This document shows, piece after piece, positions 34,100-44,042 of a DNA stretch of 64,000 nt; position 1 is the stretch's first letter, and every line of letters begins with the position of its first letter. The DNA comes from Rhabditophanes sp. KR3021 (lineage: Eukaryota; Nematoda; Chromadorea; Rhabditida; Alloionematidae): the NCBI GenBank assembly GCA_963281155.1, contig CAUJLY010000001.1:6882001-6946000 (forward strand), given 5' to 3'. The notes beneath the pieces are model-generated. The model was given only the letters and a program-made list of their open reading frames with translations. It searched no databases and was not told where the DNA came from. The position numbers and the translations under genes were made by a program.

Positions 34100-35746
34100 T
34101 TACTTGCCTGGATTAACAGAATAACAAGCATCCAAGTAACCAGCCGTTACCTCATCAATCAAAGACATGTCTGGAACCTGTGCAGCCATACCATAAATAG
34201 CAGCTGACTTTGAATTATTTCCCTTAGTAGGATCTTTCTTCAAAACGTCAGTAACTTCTTTCAAATCCCCAACAAAATCATCAACAACTTTGTCAGTAGC
34301 TTGATTGAAAGTCAAGCATAAGTGAATAGCATGAGGATTTTGAAGTGCGTTGATGTTCCATCCTTTCTTACCGAGGGCGTCTGCTACAGCATAAATGTTG
34401 AATTCATTTGATTTCAAAGCAACTACACTAACATCACAGTCGCCCATTATTTCCAATCCTAAGTCAGCTGAACGTACTTTGGCGACGATTTTTCTGGCAG
34501 CCCCAACGATCTTCTTAGTTCTTTCGATATATTCATCTCTTCCGAAATACAACAAAGTAGCCCATGTTAGAGCAATAGCACTCCCGCATCTTGATCCAGC
34601 AATAGTAGGAGTAGCATAAATTCCGCCGGGCCATTCGGTGACGGAGAAGTATTGGAAATGCAAGTACTCAGCAGCTTTATACATAACAACCGAACTTCCC
34701 TTTGGAGCATATCCGTACTTGTGGGTGTCACATGAAATGGAAGAAACTCCTGGTAATCTGAAATCAAACAATGGCATAGGAAAACCTGCTTCTTCCATGA
34801 ATGGAATCAACATTCCTCCGAGACAAGCATCTACGTGAACTGGAATATTATATTTCAAACCAAGTTGGGAGATGGCAATGATGTCGTCGGCTGTACCAGA
34901 CGGGAAATTGGGAACTGATCCTACTAACATGCAGGTTTCACTGCAGATAGCGTTTTTGTATGCTTTGAGGTCTACTTTTTGGTTTGCATGAACTGGAACA
35001 TGTCTGATTCGGATGCCAAAAAGATCTGCTGCTTTGTCAAAGGCGGCATGAGCTGTAACTGGGCAAACTATGACTGGGTGATTAATCCCATTAGCAATTG
35101 CCCTGTTTTTATGTGCAAAACAGGCTAAGATGATTGATTCTGTCCCGCCAGAAGTCATAGTTCCACATGATTCAGCTGTGCCATGGTACAAATCAGTAAT
35201 AATTCTAATGACCTCTGCCTCCATTTTTCTAACACCAGGAAAAACGTCTGGATGCAATGGATTCGAGTAGGCATACTTTTTGAAAACAGCAGTCAGCAAA
35301 TCAAGATGCTTTTCAGCTCGGTCTGTATAAACAGTCCCACTGACTTTCCCGCCATCCACATCGAAAGTAGCCATTTCATCATATTCCTTGGCTAATGCCA
35401 TGATTTGATCGAAGGTGTAAGCTTCTTTGGGTAATTGAAGGATGAAGTTACCCTTTTTGTCGTACTGGTGGATTGAGTGGATGAGGTCTTTTTTAGTGGC
35501 GCCTAATTTTGTTTCGATTTCCTTTTGGACAGAGGGCAATTTTCTGAGGAGGCTAAAGAAATAGGTTCCGATGCGCTTGTGGACGGCTTTTTCGGATTTC
35601 TTTCTCCATTGGCAGTATTTCATGAAGGTAACGGTTCCGGCGATGCTGCCGATTAAGAGAATTCCAGGTTGGTACTTGGAGAGGGTGGAATTAGTTGAAT
35701 CCCATGTGTCTTCCAAGAAATATCGGACTTCTTGTATTAGCTTCAT
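34100..35746 (-). CDS. spl-1: Sphingosine-1-phosphate lyase
   Basis: PLP enzyme of the ER membrane that cleaves sphingosine-1-phosphate to phosphoethanolamine and a fatty aldehyde, the exit step of sphingolipid breakdown. Single exon, 548 residues (human SGPL1 568). A membrane anchor lies at about residues 28-45 (GILLIGSIAGTVTFMKY). Family motifs: KVSGTVY, SNPLHPDVFPGVRKMEAEV, TSGGTESIILAC, AHAAFDKAA, IPVHVDACLGGMLIPFMEEAG, and the PLP-lysine motif CDTHKYGYAPKGSS with Lys343. WPGGIYATPTIAGSR and AIYGMAAQVPD complete the match. The gene runs away from the double decarboxylase at 37449. No intron in 1.6 kb is notable beside its neighbours. Symbol given by homology to C. elegans. Confidence 0.95.
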   Translation of the reverse strand: MKLIQEVRYFLEDTWDSTNSTLSKYQPGILLIGSIAGTVTFMKYCQWRKKSEKAVHKRIGTYFFSLLRKLPSVQKEIETKLGATKKDLIHSIHQYDKKGNFILQLPKEAYTFDQIMALAKEYDEMATFDVDGGKVSGTVYTDRAEKHLDLLTAVFKKYAYSNPLHPDVFPGVRKMEAEVIRIITDLYHGTAESCGTMTSGGTESIILACFAHKNRAIANGINHPVIVCPVTAHAAFDKAADLFGIRIRHVPVHANQKVDLKAYKNAICSETCMLVGSVPNFPSGTADDIIAISQLGLKYNIPVHVDACLGGMLIPFMEEAGFPMPLFDFRLPGVSSISCDTHKYGYAPKGSSVVMYKAAEYLHFQYFSVTEWPGGIYATPTIAGSRCGSAIALTWATLLYFGRDEYIERTKKIVGAARKIVAKVRSADLGLEIMGDCDVSVVALKSNEFNIYAVADALGKKGWNINALQNPHAIHLCLTFNQATDKVVDDFVGDLKEVTDVLKKDPTKGNNSKSAAIYGMAAQVPDMSLIDEVTAGYLDACYSVNPGK

Positions 35747-37448
35747 TTTAATCTATAAAAGGACAACTTAGCAATTAATAAATACAACGGTGTAGTATCG
35801 GAAAATGTGGAAGAAAGATACTTCATGCGAAATCATAAATAAAACCAAAACTAATACAAATATTTTTTAAATTTGTGGCCAAAATAAGTATTGTTTGCAA
35901 TTATTAAATAGCTAAACAAGATAAAGCAATTATATTAATAAGTGAGCAAGATGTGAATATAAATACCTTAATGAGATATAGTACTTAAAAATATGACATT
36001 GCGGAGAATTCCACCTGAAAAAGCATCAACAATAAAGCAAATTAAAAAAGATTGATAAAATACTAGGTTATTTATACTCTTGTATTAGCCAGTACGTGGC
36101 CTTTTGTCAAAGTGGGGCGATCAGTGATTTCCAGGTTGATAAACAAGGCAATAACAGGTACTAAATAAGCTTCGATTGGTACTGTTTTGTGTTTGTCGAC
36201 ACAAGAATATACTAGACTATTATTGATAAAGCAGTGTGTTTGTTATCTATTGGGTGAACGTGAAGGTTGCGAGATGATAGTTGTGCTGAGTTGGCTAAAT
36301 GTAACTGGTGAGATCGATTTTGTCGAATCTAAACTTAAAAGAGAAACCATCTTACAAATCTATTTACGGACTTTTAATCAAAAGACTAAAGTAAATTTAT
36401 TTTCAATCATTAACTGGTCTCAAATAAACACAAACTACACTCAGAAATAAAAACGAATACCATCGAACAAACTCATTAGTTTGAAAAGAATAATCCAATT
36501 AATTAATGACCTGTTTTAATCTACTTTTATGGAATATTTTATTTGTTGAGGTATTAAAACATTATGCCAATAATGATCTCTTCAGATATAATTTAAAAAA
36601 ACTACCTAATAAACAAAATAAGTCGCAACAAATATTAGTAAATTAATTAAGTTGCAATAAATAGTAACAAATTGAATGCTCTTTCAAGGCACCACAAAAA
36701 AATAAAAAACACAGGTACTTAATTAACCTCCACTCAAATAAAGTGCAGCATTTGAATTGTAAACAAAGCTAACTTTGCAACACGTCAGCTAATCATTTGT
36801 CTTGTTAACTACCATCATTAATGATTGTTGTTTGCACCTTCGAGCAATTTAGGTAAGTCCAACCATTACACCTAAAATAAAGTACATAAGAAGTCATTTT
36901 CTCTGCTAATTCCTGCAAAGTTCACTTGTATGCATGTCACTTTTTTTCTGCATACAAATGGTACTTTTCATGGATACAGTAAATTTATAAATTTGCAAAA
37001 AGTTGCAGACCAAAACTGATTAACACCAACCCGTCCCTTTTTTTATCTGGTTTTTCAAATGAAGATCATTTTGGCTGATACTTTGGATAGTTTTGAAGTC
37101 CAATTTTGAGTATATAAATGGAATTTAAAAAACTAGATTAGATTATATAATACATTGTGGTTTATTATACATCACTCTCCTTGGTAACACTTATTTGATA
37201 CCAATTAGATAGCGTGCGAGACTTTTATCGCAAAATTTGTCGGGATTGTCCCGGGAAATACATTTGGGCACGTATTTGAAGTAATATGATAAAAGCTTAG
37301 GCAGTTGCTTGCTTTAGAAGTGCAAAAAGTTGTGACTTGGACCGAGGTTTAGTATAGCATTCCATGGGCGTCGTTTAAATTTTAATTAATTGTTATTTAT
37401 TCTCACTTATTTATAATTATTTTGAATTTTCAGTTAAATAATAACAAA
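35747..37448. other. Shared upstream region of S1P lyase and double decarboxylase
   Basis: About 1.7 kb between two divergently transcribed genes, so it should hold both promoters. A GC-richer patch at 37213-37375 contains the palindrome CGGGATTGTCCCG at 37241-37253. A TTTTCAG acceptor at 37426-37432 lies 16 nt before the decarboxylase ATG, suggesting a 5' UTR intron or trans-splice site. An 87-codon frame at 36187 starts with TTG and is not convincing. Confidence 0.5.
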
Positions 37449-40400
37449 ATGGATTCTGCAGCTTTAAGAAGAGATTCACCAAAGTTTGTAGCTGCTATCA
37501 CCAACTACTTCAACAACTTCAACCAGGACAAGACAATTTCCAGAAATGTTGCTACTCAGTACTCTGATGTAGATCCCGTCCTTAAGGAGTTCATAGAGAA
37601 GTACTTCTATCACCCAACAATGAAAGCCCCCAAACCCGAGAAGTCCCTCGAACAAATCAAATCCTCCAATTTCCTTGCCTTTGTCAACTCCCTCTACGAC
37701 TTATGGCAACAAAAAGACGTCTCTCTCGATCTTCAAACAATCTTGACTCAATGGAAATGCTATCAGGTCGAGAGTGGTCTAGACGATAACGGCAATACTA
37801 ACCACGAAAACTACAACGACTACACAGTTCCCGATCTTATCAATACGTTCTCCCGTCCCACGGGAATTTCCTATGCTGCTTGTGCAGCAGAAATCCTTAT
37901 AAGTGGGTTATGTGCTACGGGTTTTAGGTATAGTTTATAGCTTTATACTAGGTGGTTAATTGAACATTTTAGTTGGAATTCATCACCTAGTGTTACAGAG
38001 TCTGAGTTGCTTATGGCTGATTGGGTAGCTATATCCGTAGGAATTCCAAAAGACTACTTGAACCAAGCCGAAGACAAAGCCGGCAACGGTTCCTTCCAAT
38101 ATACACTTCACGATGCTACCCTTCTGTTAGTTTTATGTGCTCGAGCTCGCATATCAAGAAAGTTCGGGAACGAACAAGTAGCTCAAACTGTTTTGCCCAA
38201 AGATAAGATTAAACAACCGAAAATAATAGGAAAATTGTCTACTGATAAAACGGCAGACTTCTACTCGGTCTTTAAGTTTAACGAGGCCACTGTCTTCCCA
38301 AAACTGATTGCATATGCCTTTGATGAACCTATTATCAGTTTGAATAAGATTTTTTTGGCTGCTGGTGTCAAACATAAATTCGTCTGTCATGGACGTAAGA
38401 GAATATTTGAACCATCATATTACGGGGAGTTGCTAGAAAAGTTGATTGGTGAAGACTTAAAAAATAAGCAGATTCCCTTTATGGTTTTGTATTCAATGAC
38501 GCAAGAAATTGCGTATGAGGCAGAGATTGTTGCTTGTTTGTCGAAAATTTGTAGGCGTTACGATATCTGGTTTCATGTTAATATAACAGGTAATTTGGTA
38601 ATAGAAGGATGCCATGATAAATTTAATTCAGATAAAGTACGTTATCTTTTGAGTGAAGATAAATCCACTTTCACTAATGGCATTAAAGGAGCAGATTCTA
38701 TTGTTGCGAGTGTGGATGAAATGCTTCTGATGAATGAACCATGTACTGGAGGTAAGTCACCTTACTTGCAACTTGAGTTATAAATCATTTATAGTATGGA
38801 TTAAAAATTATGCTGAAAGCGAAGAAGCTATGTCAATTTCAGCAACATATCTTAGGCATTCGAAGCAAGGATCAATTGTTGATTTAAGGCACTTAAGTGT
38901 TGGCTTTTCAAAACGATACAGAGGTATCAAAATCTGGATGTCTATGAATACTTACGGTGTAAAAGGATTAGCTGACTACCACAAATACAAAAATTACGCA
39001 GTAAGTAACCATTATTATTAAATGTCCTAATTTAAATTCCAGAATCCCCCAGTAAAACTGATAAATCCGTTTGATGACAGTGAAAACACCATTCAACACG
39101 CATTTGATTATGTCGCTTCTTACTGGGACACAGTCGATTCTGACAAACCAATGACTGCATCACCAGCCAAGACCATCTTTAGAATGCTGCCTAATTCTCC
39201 TCCAAGTCAAGGAAATTCATCAGTTGAAATTTATACGGTTTTGGAAATAATTCGGCCTCATACAGCTCATTGGCTTCACAAGTATTTTGTAGCTTACTTC
39301 CCCTGTTCAACAAATTATGCCTGCGTAATGGGAGATGTGTTGGCTAGTGCTTTGGGAAATGAAACAAACCCCGACCTCAAAGATCTTGAAAGAACATGTG
39401 TCGAAATGATCGGACAAGAAATGGCTTTGCCATCTGTATTTTGGCAACGCACTAATGATGTCGACCACAGACGATGGTTTAACGGAACTGCTTCAGAAGG
39501 AACATTCAAAGCCTGCCTAATGGCTCGTGAGAAAGTGATTAAACGCTTCCAATACCTCTACTTCAACATCAACAACAAAAAGAAAGTCAGGAGACTAAAT
39601 GCAATGGATACAAGCTTGATTCCTTACTTAAGCAAATGGAACAAATCAAATGATCCTAATTGTACTTTCCTCTTCAAATACATGGTCGCCTACACCAGTA
39701 GCCAAGCTCACTCCTCAGTTGAAAAAAGTTACTTACTGAGTGGAGTCAAATTAAGAAAAATTTCTGTCTTTTACAATGAGAAATTCAAGAATTATTCCCC
39801 ACACAAAGATGCAATCAAAAAAGCCACCAAATACGACAGACACTTAGGTTTAATCCCTTTTATTGTCACCTTAGTAATCGGAGCAACTAGCTCATGTGGA
39901 GTTGATTGGGCCGACATTCATGCAATTCCTGCCAAAAAAGAAGGTCTATGGGTACACTGTGACGCTGCTTATCTTGGTGGATTCTTCTTCTTGCCAGAAT
40001 GTCAAAAGTTCCATAATGGATTTGAGAATGTTGATTCATTTGTCATTAATTTACATAAGAATGGTGGGTTTTCTTATGACATTGCAATGTTCTTTTTGCA
40101 TGAGAAGCATAGATTCGATAAAGAATTGAATACATTGGGCGGAATTCCAAGAGAAAATAGAGCTATTAAGGCATGGTTTTTGATGAACACTTTTGGTATT
40201 GATGGAATTAGAGGTAAGGACTTTATTAAAAACGAAAACCGCACAAAAAGTCAGAATACAAAAATTCATTAAACGAGATTATTTTAAATATTCTTTTTGT
40301 ATTTTGACATCCACTTAATTCCTTCGCAACTTTCACCATCATAGTTAATAAGATAATATATGCGATAAATTAACTTACTCTTTTTGAAAAAAGATTCCAT

Positions 40401-41465
40401 ATGAAAAGGAACTTTCTCAGGATCACGAGTCACTAGTTTGAAAAGATCATTTACACTATTAGATTTACATGCTATTTTTCCAGTTGGATTTCTTCCATCT
40501 TTCGCTTTCATGACGCAATCTTATGAACTTTCATTTCTGTGTTTTCCTTTTTTAAAACACCTTGTCGCATTTTCATTCTATAGTTACTATAGCCTGGAAT
40601 CTCAAAATATCTAAGAGCATTTTGGACCTAAAATAGATAAATAAATAGGTTGAAATAAACTTATACGAGAAATAGCGTTTATTTTTTTGTTAATATTCAC
40701 TATATCTAACAATAAAGTAACACTAATGATTTATTTTGATAAAAAGTGTGTAAAAGTCAAGCATTACACGTGACAGTATACTAATTAGTGAACAAATCAA
40801 ATATACTTAGAACGAAGATAGTTAAATTGCAAATATTAGCGAAACGATGCAATTTTAGTTTGGTGTACGGCAACAATTAAATTTAATAATGAAAACCTAG
40901 CTTAAGGATACTTTTATAAAGTCTTAAATTATAGACTAATTAAATAACCTAGATAATAGCTTTGGGTTTATTACATTCGATTCTTTTTCATATTCCCAAG
41001 AGGTCTAAGCTGAGCATGAACTATACTTATATGTTCTTAATATTAAAATTCATTGAAACTGGTTTATTTATGGAAATAGATCTAATCCTATTTTCACCTT
41101 CGATCTTTTAAATAATTTATTAATGTTCTTTAATAGGTATCCAGAGAAATCAAATGAGATGTGCCGTTTTATTTGAAGACTTAATTGTGGAGGATCCTCT
41201 GTATGAAGTAGTAGCTTCGGCTATTGCTGGTTTGATTTGTTTCAAAGTCAAAGGTGTTTCGGCTAAACATAATGAAAATATTTTCAATGCCATTAACAAT
41301 GACATGAGAATTCATATTACGGAGTCACACACTGAGTCAATCCACTACATTCGCTTTTCTGCCAACTCATTCACAATGAAAACAGAAGATGTGATTTACA
41401 TGTTTGGAGTCATTAAAGAAATTACTGAGCAATATTTGTCAAAAAATGATTTACTTCAAAATTAA
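37449..41465 (+). CDS. Double-domain aromatic amino acid decarboxylase-like protein with complementary halves
   Basis: Group II PLP decarboxylase family (AADC/HDC-like). Five exons: 37449-37927, 37973-38751, 38795-39000, 39043-40213, 41137-41465; all frames join; 987 residues. Domain 1 (about 130-488): ATGFSW (158-161) and the catalytic-loop segment SATYLRHS (Tyr438) are kept. The PLP lysine is Glu409 (SVDEMLL for NPHKWLL), the PLP Asp is Asn363 (WFHVNITG for WLHVDAAY) and the stacking His is Ile280. Its C-terminal small domain is missing. Domain 2 (about 500-987): NGTASEGT, QAHSSVEKS (His711), VHCDAAYLGG (Asp795) and NLHK (Lys827) are kept with a full C-terminal domain. It lacks the GFSW segment and the roughly 24-residue loop holding the catalytic tyrosine. 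Activity could only come from both halves together; that is inference. Confidence 0.85.
40214..41136. other. Large intron 4 of the double decarboxylase
   Basis: 923-nt phase-1 intron (AGAG/GTAAGG ... TTTAATAG/GT), about twenty times longer than the other introns of this gene. The joined codons (GIDGIRG then IQRNQMRCAVLFEDLI) follow the AADC family alignment, so the splice is well supported. Its first third carries an antisense coding-like stretch, listed separately; the rest is AT-rich and featureless. Confidence 0.75.
40284..40511 (-). CDS. Possible nested antisense small gene or gene fragment
   Basis: Minus-strand frame of 75 codons inside intron 4 of the double decarboxylase, starting at a true ATG (MKAKDGRNPTGKIACKSNSV). 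The sequence looks protein-like (VNDLFKLVTRDPEKVPFHME, then INYDGESCEGIKWM). Just upstream, a different frame (about 40629-40510) reads VQNALRYFEIPGYSNY and MRQGVLKKENTEMKVHK after a TTTTAG acceptor-like site. No good GT-AG pair joins the two, so this may be a frameshifted relic. I do not recognise the family. Confidence 0.25.
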   Translation of the reverse strand: MKAKDGRNPTGKIACKSNSVNDLFKLVTRDPEKVPFHMESFFKKSKLIYRIYYLINYDGESCEGIKWMSKYKKNI

Positions 41466-42530
41466 GGGTTATATATTATATATTTGTTCAATAGATTTAT
41501 ATTTGGTAATAAAGTTTATATTTAAATTATATTTATTTAAAAAAGCGTATTGAAGTTGTTAAATTATATGGTTAATATAGGTATAAAACAAAGATAAATT
41601 ATAATTTTTGTGTATGGAAACAAGAGATGCAAATTTGAAAAGATAATGGAGAGAAAAAACTAAACCATCACTATAATTAAAAATCGTTTACGCATAAGGA
41701 AATCGCAACTTCACAGGAACAGTGTTTATAAAAATAATTGTAGATGTATTTTCTGTGGCGTTTGAAAAGTTCTATAATATGAGTTAAATAGATATTTGAA
41801 GGTACGTTATTATTACAACTCCTTATGTTAGATTTTAAAATGAACTTGTTCGAATATTTTCACACCTCGAATTAAGCGTTGATTCTGGGACATTTCGAGT
41901 ATTTTTTGTACCAATTTAACCATGACATTTTACATACAATATTAAACAATTACCATTACAAAATTTTTTGCCAATATTAAATCAATTGTTGTCGTAATTA
42001 TTTTAATATACAAAATATATGTTGGTTGATGACTTACATACGCATTTTTCTTTTGCCACCGATAGTAACACATTTGAGTTGGTCTACAAAAATGTGTCTT
42101 TGCTTTAAAATTATTTTGATTATTTGTATGTGCTACAAGGATCGATGAGTAAGGACATCGACCTTATAGAAGCAACAACTAATACCCTTTTTTCCTGGCT
42201 AGATTTTGATACTTTACCAATATTAGGACATCATTTTAATATATCAATAAACATATTTCTTATATTGGTGTGTGTTTATTGCAATATGTTTTATATCTTA
42301 CGCTAATGTCCTTTGATATCACGCAAGCTTTTTTGCTTTGTTACTTTTTCAAATAGAGTTTAATTGATATGAACGATCGAAATTAAATTTATAAGCCAAT
42401 GTTTTGGATTTATACCGAAAGAACATTTATTAAAGTTAACTATGAGAATTTGTTGTTAGAAATAAATAAATTTAGTACAAAAACAATTAAATGATTTGTA
42501 ACATATCTAAACAATCTATTCACGAAAAAT
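41466..42530. other. Intergenic, convergent 3' ends
   Basis: About 1.06 kb between the end of the double decarboxylase and the end of the innexin gene. It holds one copy of a conserved hairpin element (42131-42184, listed separately). Otherwise AT-rich without coding signal. Confidence 0.5.
42131..42184 (-). repeat. Dispersed hairpin element, copy 1
   Basis: About 54 nt that recur in the opposite orientation at 52693-52746 with roughly 90% identity; the central 30 nt are identical. The core folds on itself: AAGGATCGATG, loop AGTAAGGA, then CATCGACCTT, an arm of ten pairs with a single bulged A. Relative to the innexin (minus strand) it lies about 350 nt past the stop. The other copy lies about 165 nt past the stop of its neighbour in the same sense orientation. 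It could be a 3' UTR element, a small RNA gene or a mobile fragment. Confidence 0.6.
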
Positions 42531-44042
42531 TTAAGGTGATGTTGGGGTTAATGGGACTGAAGGAGTCATACCTTGCGAAGTCATATCACCATTACGATCA
42601 CTTTCCGATGATTCATTATGCAATGTTAACGGCTTTTGATGGTCACACCAATACTGGAATAATTTTGAGGTAACGTAAACTCCGGCATGTTCCTTAATTA
42701 ACTTAAACACAATAAATAAATCTGTGTTCTTATATAAAGTCAAATTAACTCTTTCTTCTTCTGTTTGTTCACCATTTTCTGACATTGTTGAATCAACTAA
42801 ACGTTGCTGATTTTCTGGTTCTTGTCCAATTGAATAATTATCATATCTTTCTGCGTTTAAATTCAAAGAATAGGTTTTTTTGTCTTTGAATAATTCGAAA
42901 AGAGATTCGTAAAACTTTTGTCTGTTTAAAAGTTCCCAAGCCCAATTCACAATGTTTGCAAGATTGATCAAGAGAAGAATCACCATCCAACTCCACATGA
43001 TAATGAAGATTTTTTCATTTAGTAAATTACTTGGCAAAAGACATTGTACTGAAAAGATATGAATGTCAATTAACGTAAGACAATTATTTCAATCTATCGC
43101 CTTATCATCACACCTATTCACTTATTAGTTATGTAAGCCGAGATACTTTTCTAATCACTTAAACTGATGACTAGACTTCTTTTATTACATGCACTTATAT
43201 ATTGTATTAGTCATTAAAAACACTTAAAAATGGTTATATGATAAGAGAAATAATTTACCTGTATAGTGTACTTGCTGCCCAAGTTTGTTAATTGAAAAAT
43301 CGCACACTGTTACTCGAGGAAAAAGTCCTGAATTTGACCATTCTAAATTGTGCTTAATCGCATAATAAGAAAAGAAGTGATCCCCAATAAATATTTGATA
43401 AATTTTCATATGTATCAAAACTAAAATTGTATTGAACATTTTTAGGATAAAATAGTTTAATGTTACAAATGTATTTGCGTTCAAACATCTCCAATACTTG
43501 TGACGAATATCAGTTATCAAATCTAACGTTTTTGCCAACTGAATAACCTTCTCTTTTTGAACATTTGGTTCACTAATAAGTCTTTTTGCTTCCCTTGATA
43601 TATGACTGATACGGAAGCCTGTCAACCAATTGGTGGATTTCCAGATTTGTTGGGGAAACCAAAAGGTTGCTGCCTGGATTATTAAAATATAAGGCACCCA
43701 CATGTAGTAAGCAATTTGCCGCTCATTTCTAGTATCAAACTCGATTGGAATGGATTCATTTGTTCGGACAAAATAAGTATTTTCGACTGTAAAAAAGAAT
43801 TAGTTTTATTTAAAAAATAGATACTTACTCAAGCAATATCGATGCATATATTCATTCCATCGTGGACCAAAATCTGCCTTTGTAAAGCACTGTATTGCCG
43901 AACCTAGAAAAACTTTAGCAAAATTGACAAAAGCCATAAGCAGCAACAAAAGCGGAGTCCAGCTATAATTTAATCTATCCGCCAAGTCGTCCTCGAAGTT
44001 ATCATTAGTTAACTCATGAACAAACTTTGTTAAAATGTCCAT
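42531..44042 (-). CDS. Innexin gap-junction channel subunit
   Basis: Four-pass membrane protein forming invertebrate gap junctions. Exons 44042-43829, 43786-43259 and 43048-42531 (introns 42 and 210 nt, both phase 1) give 419 residues. Motifs after splicing: the TM1 region TPLLLLLMAFVNFAKVFLGS, first extracellular loop IQCFTKADFGPRWNEYMHRY followed by CLIENTYFV, the family signature YYMWVPY (usually YYQWVPF) opening TM2, and second extracellular loop VTVCDFSINKLGQQVHYTVQ then CLLPSNLLNEKIF leading into TM4. The paired extracellular cysteines are all present. The C-terminal tail is long and Ser/Thr/Pro-rich (TSQGMTPSVPLTPTSP), as usual for the cytoplasmic tail. Which of the many worm innexins it matches cannot be told here. 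Confidence 0.93.

Noticed and set aside
36187..36450. 87-codon plus-strand frame upstream of the double decarboxylase
   Set aside because: It starts with TTG, has no recognisable features and lies in a likely promoter region.
42141..42160. Similarity of the hairpin loop ATGAGTAAGGA to the branch-site-binding part of U12 snRNA
   Set aside because: Only about 11 bases match, the flanks do not fit U12, and the sequence is explained by its own self-complementary stem. U12 introns are absent from most nematodes.
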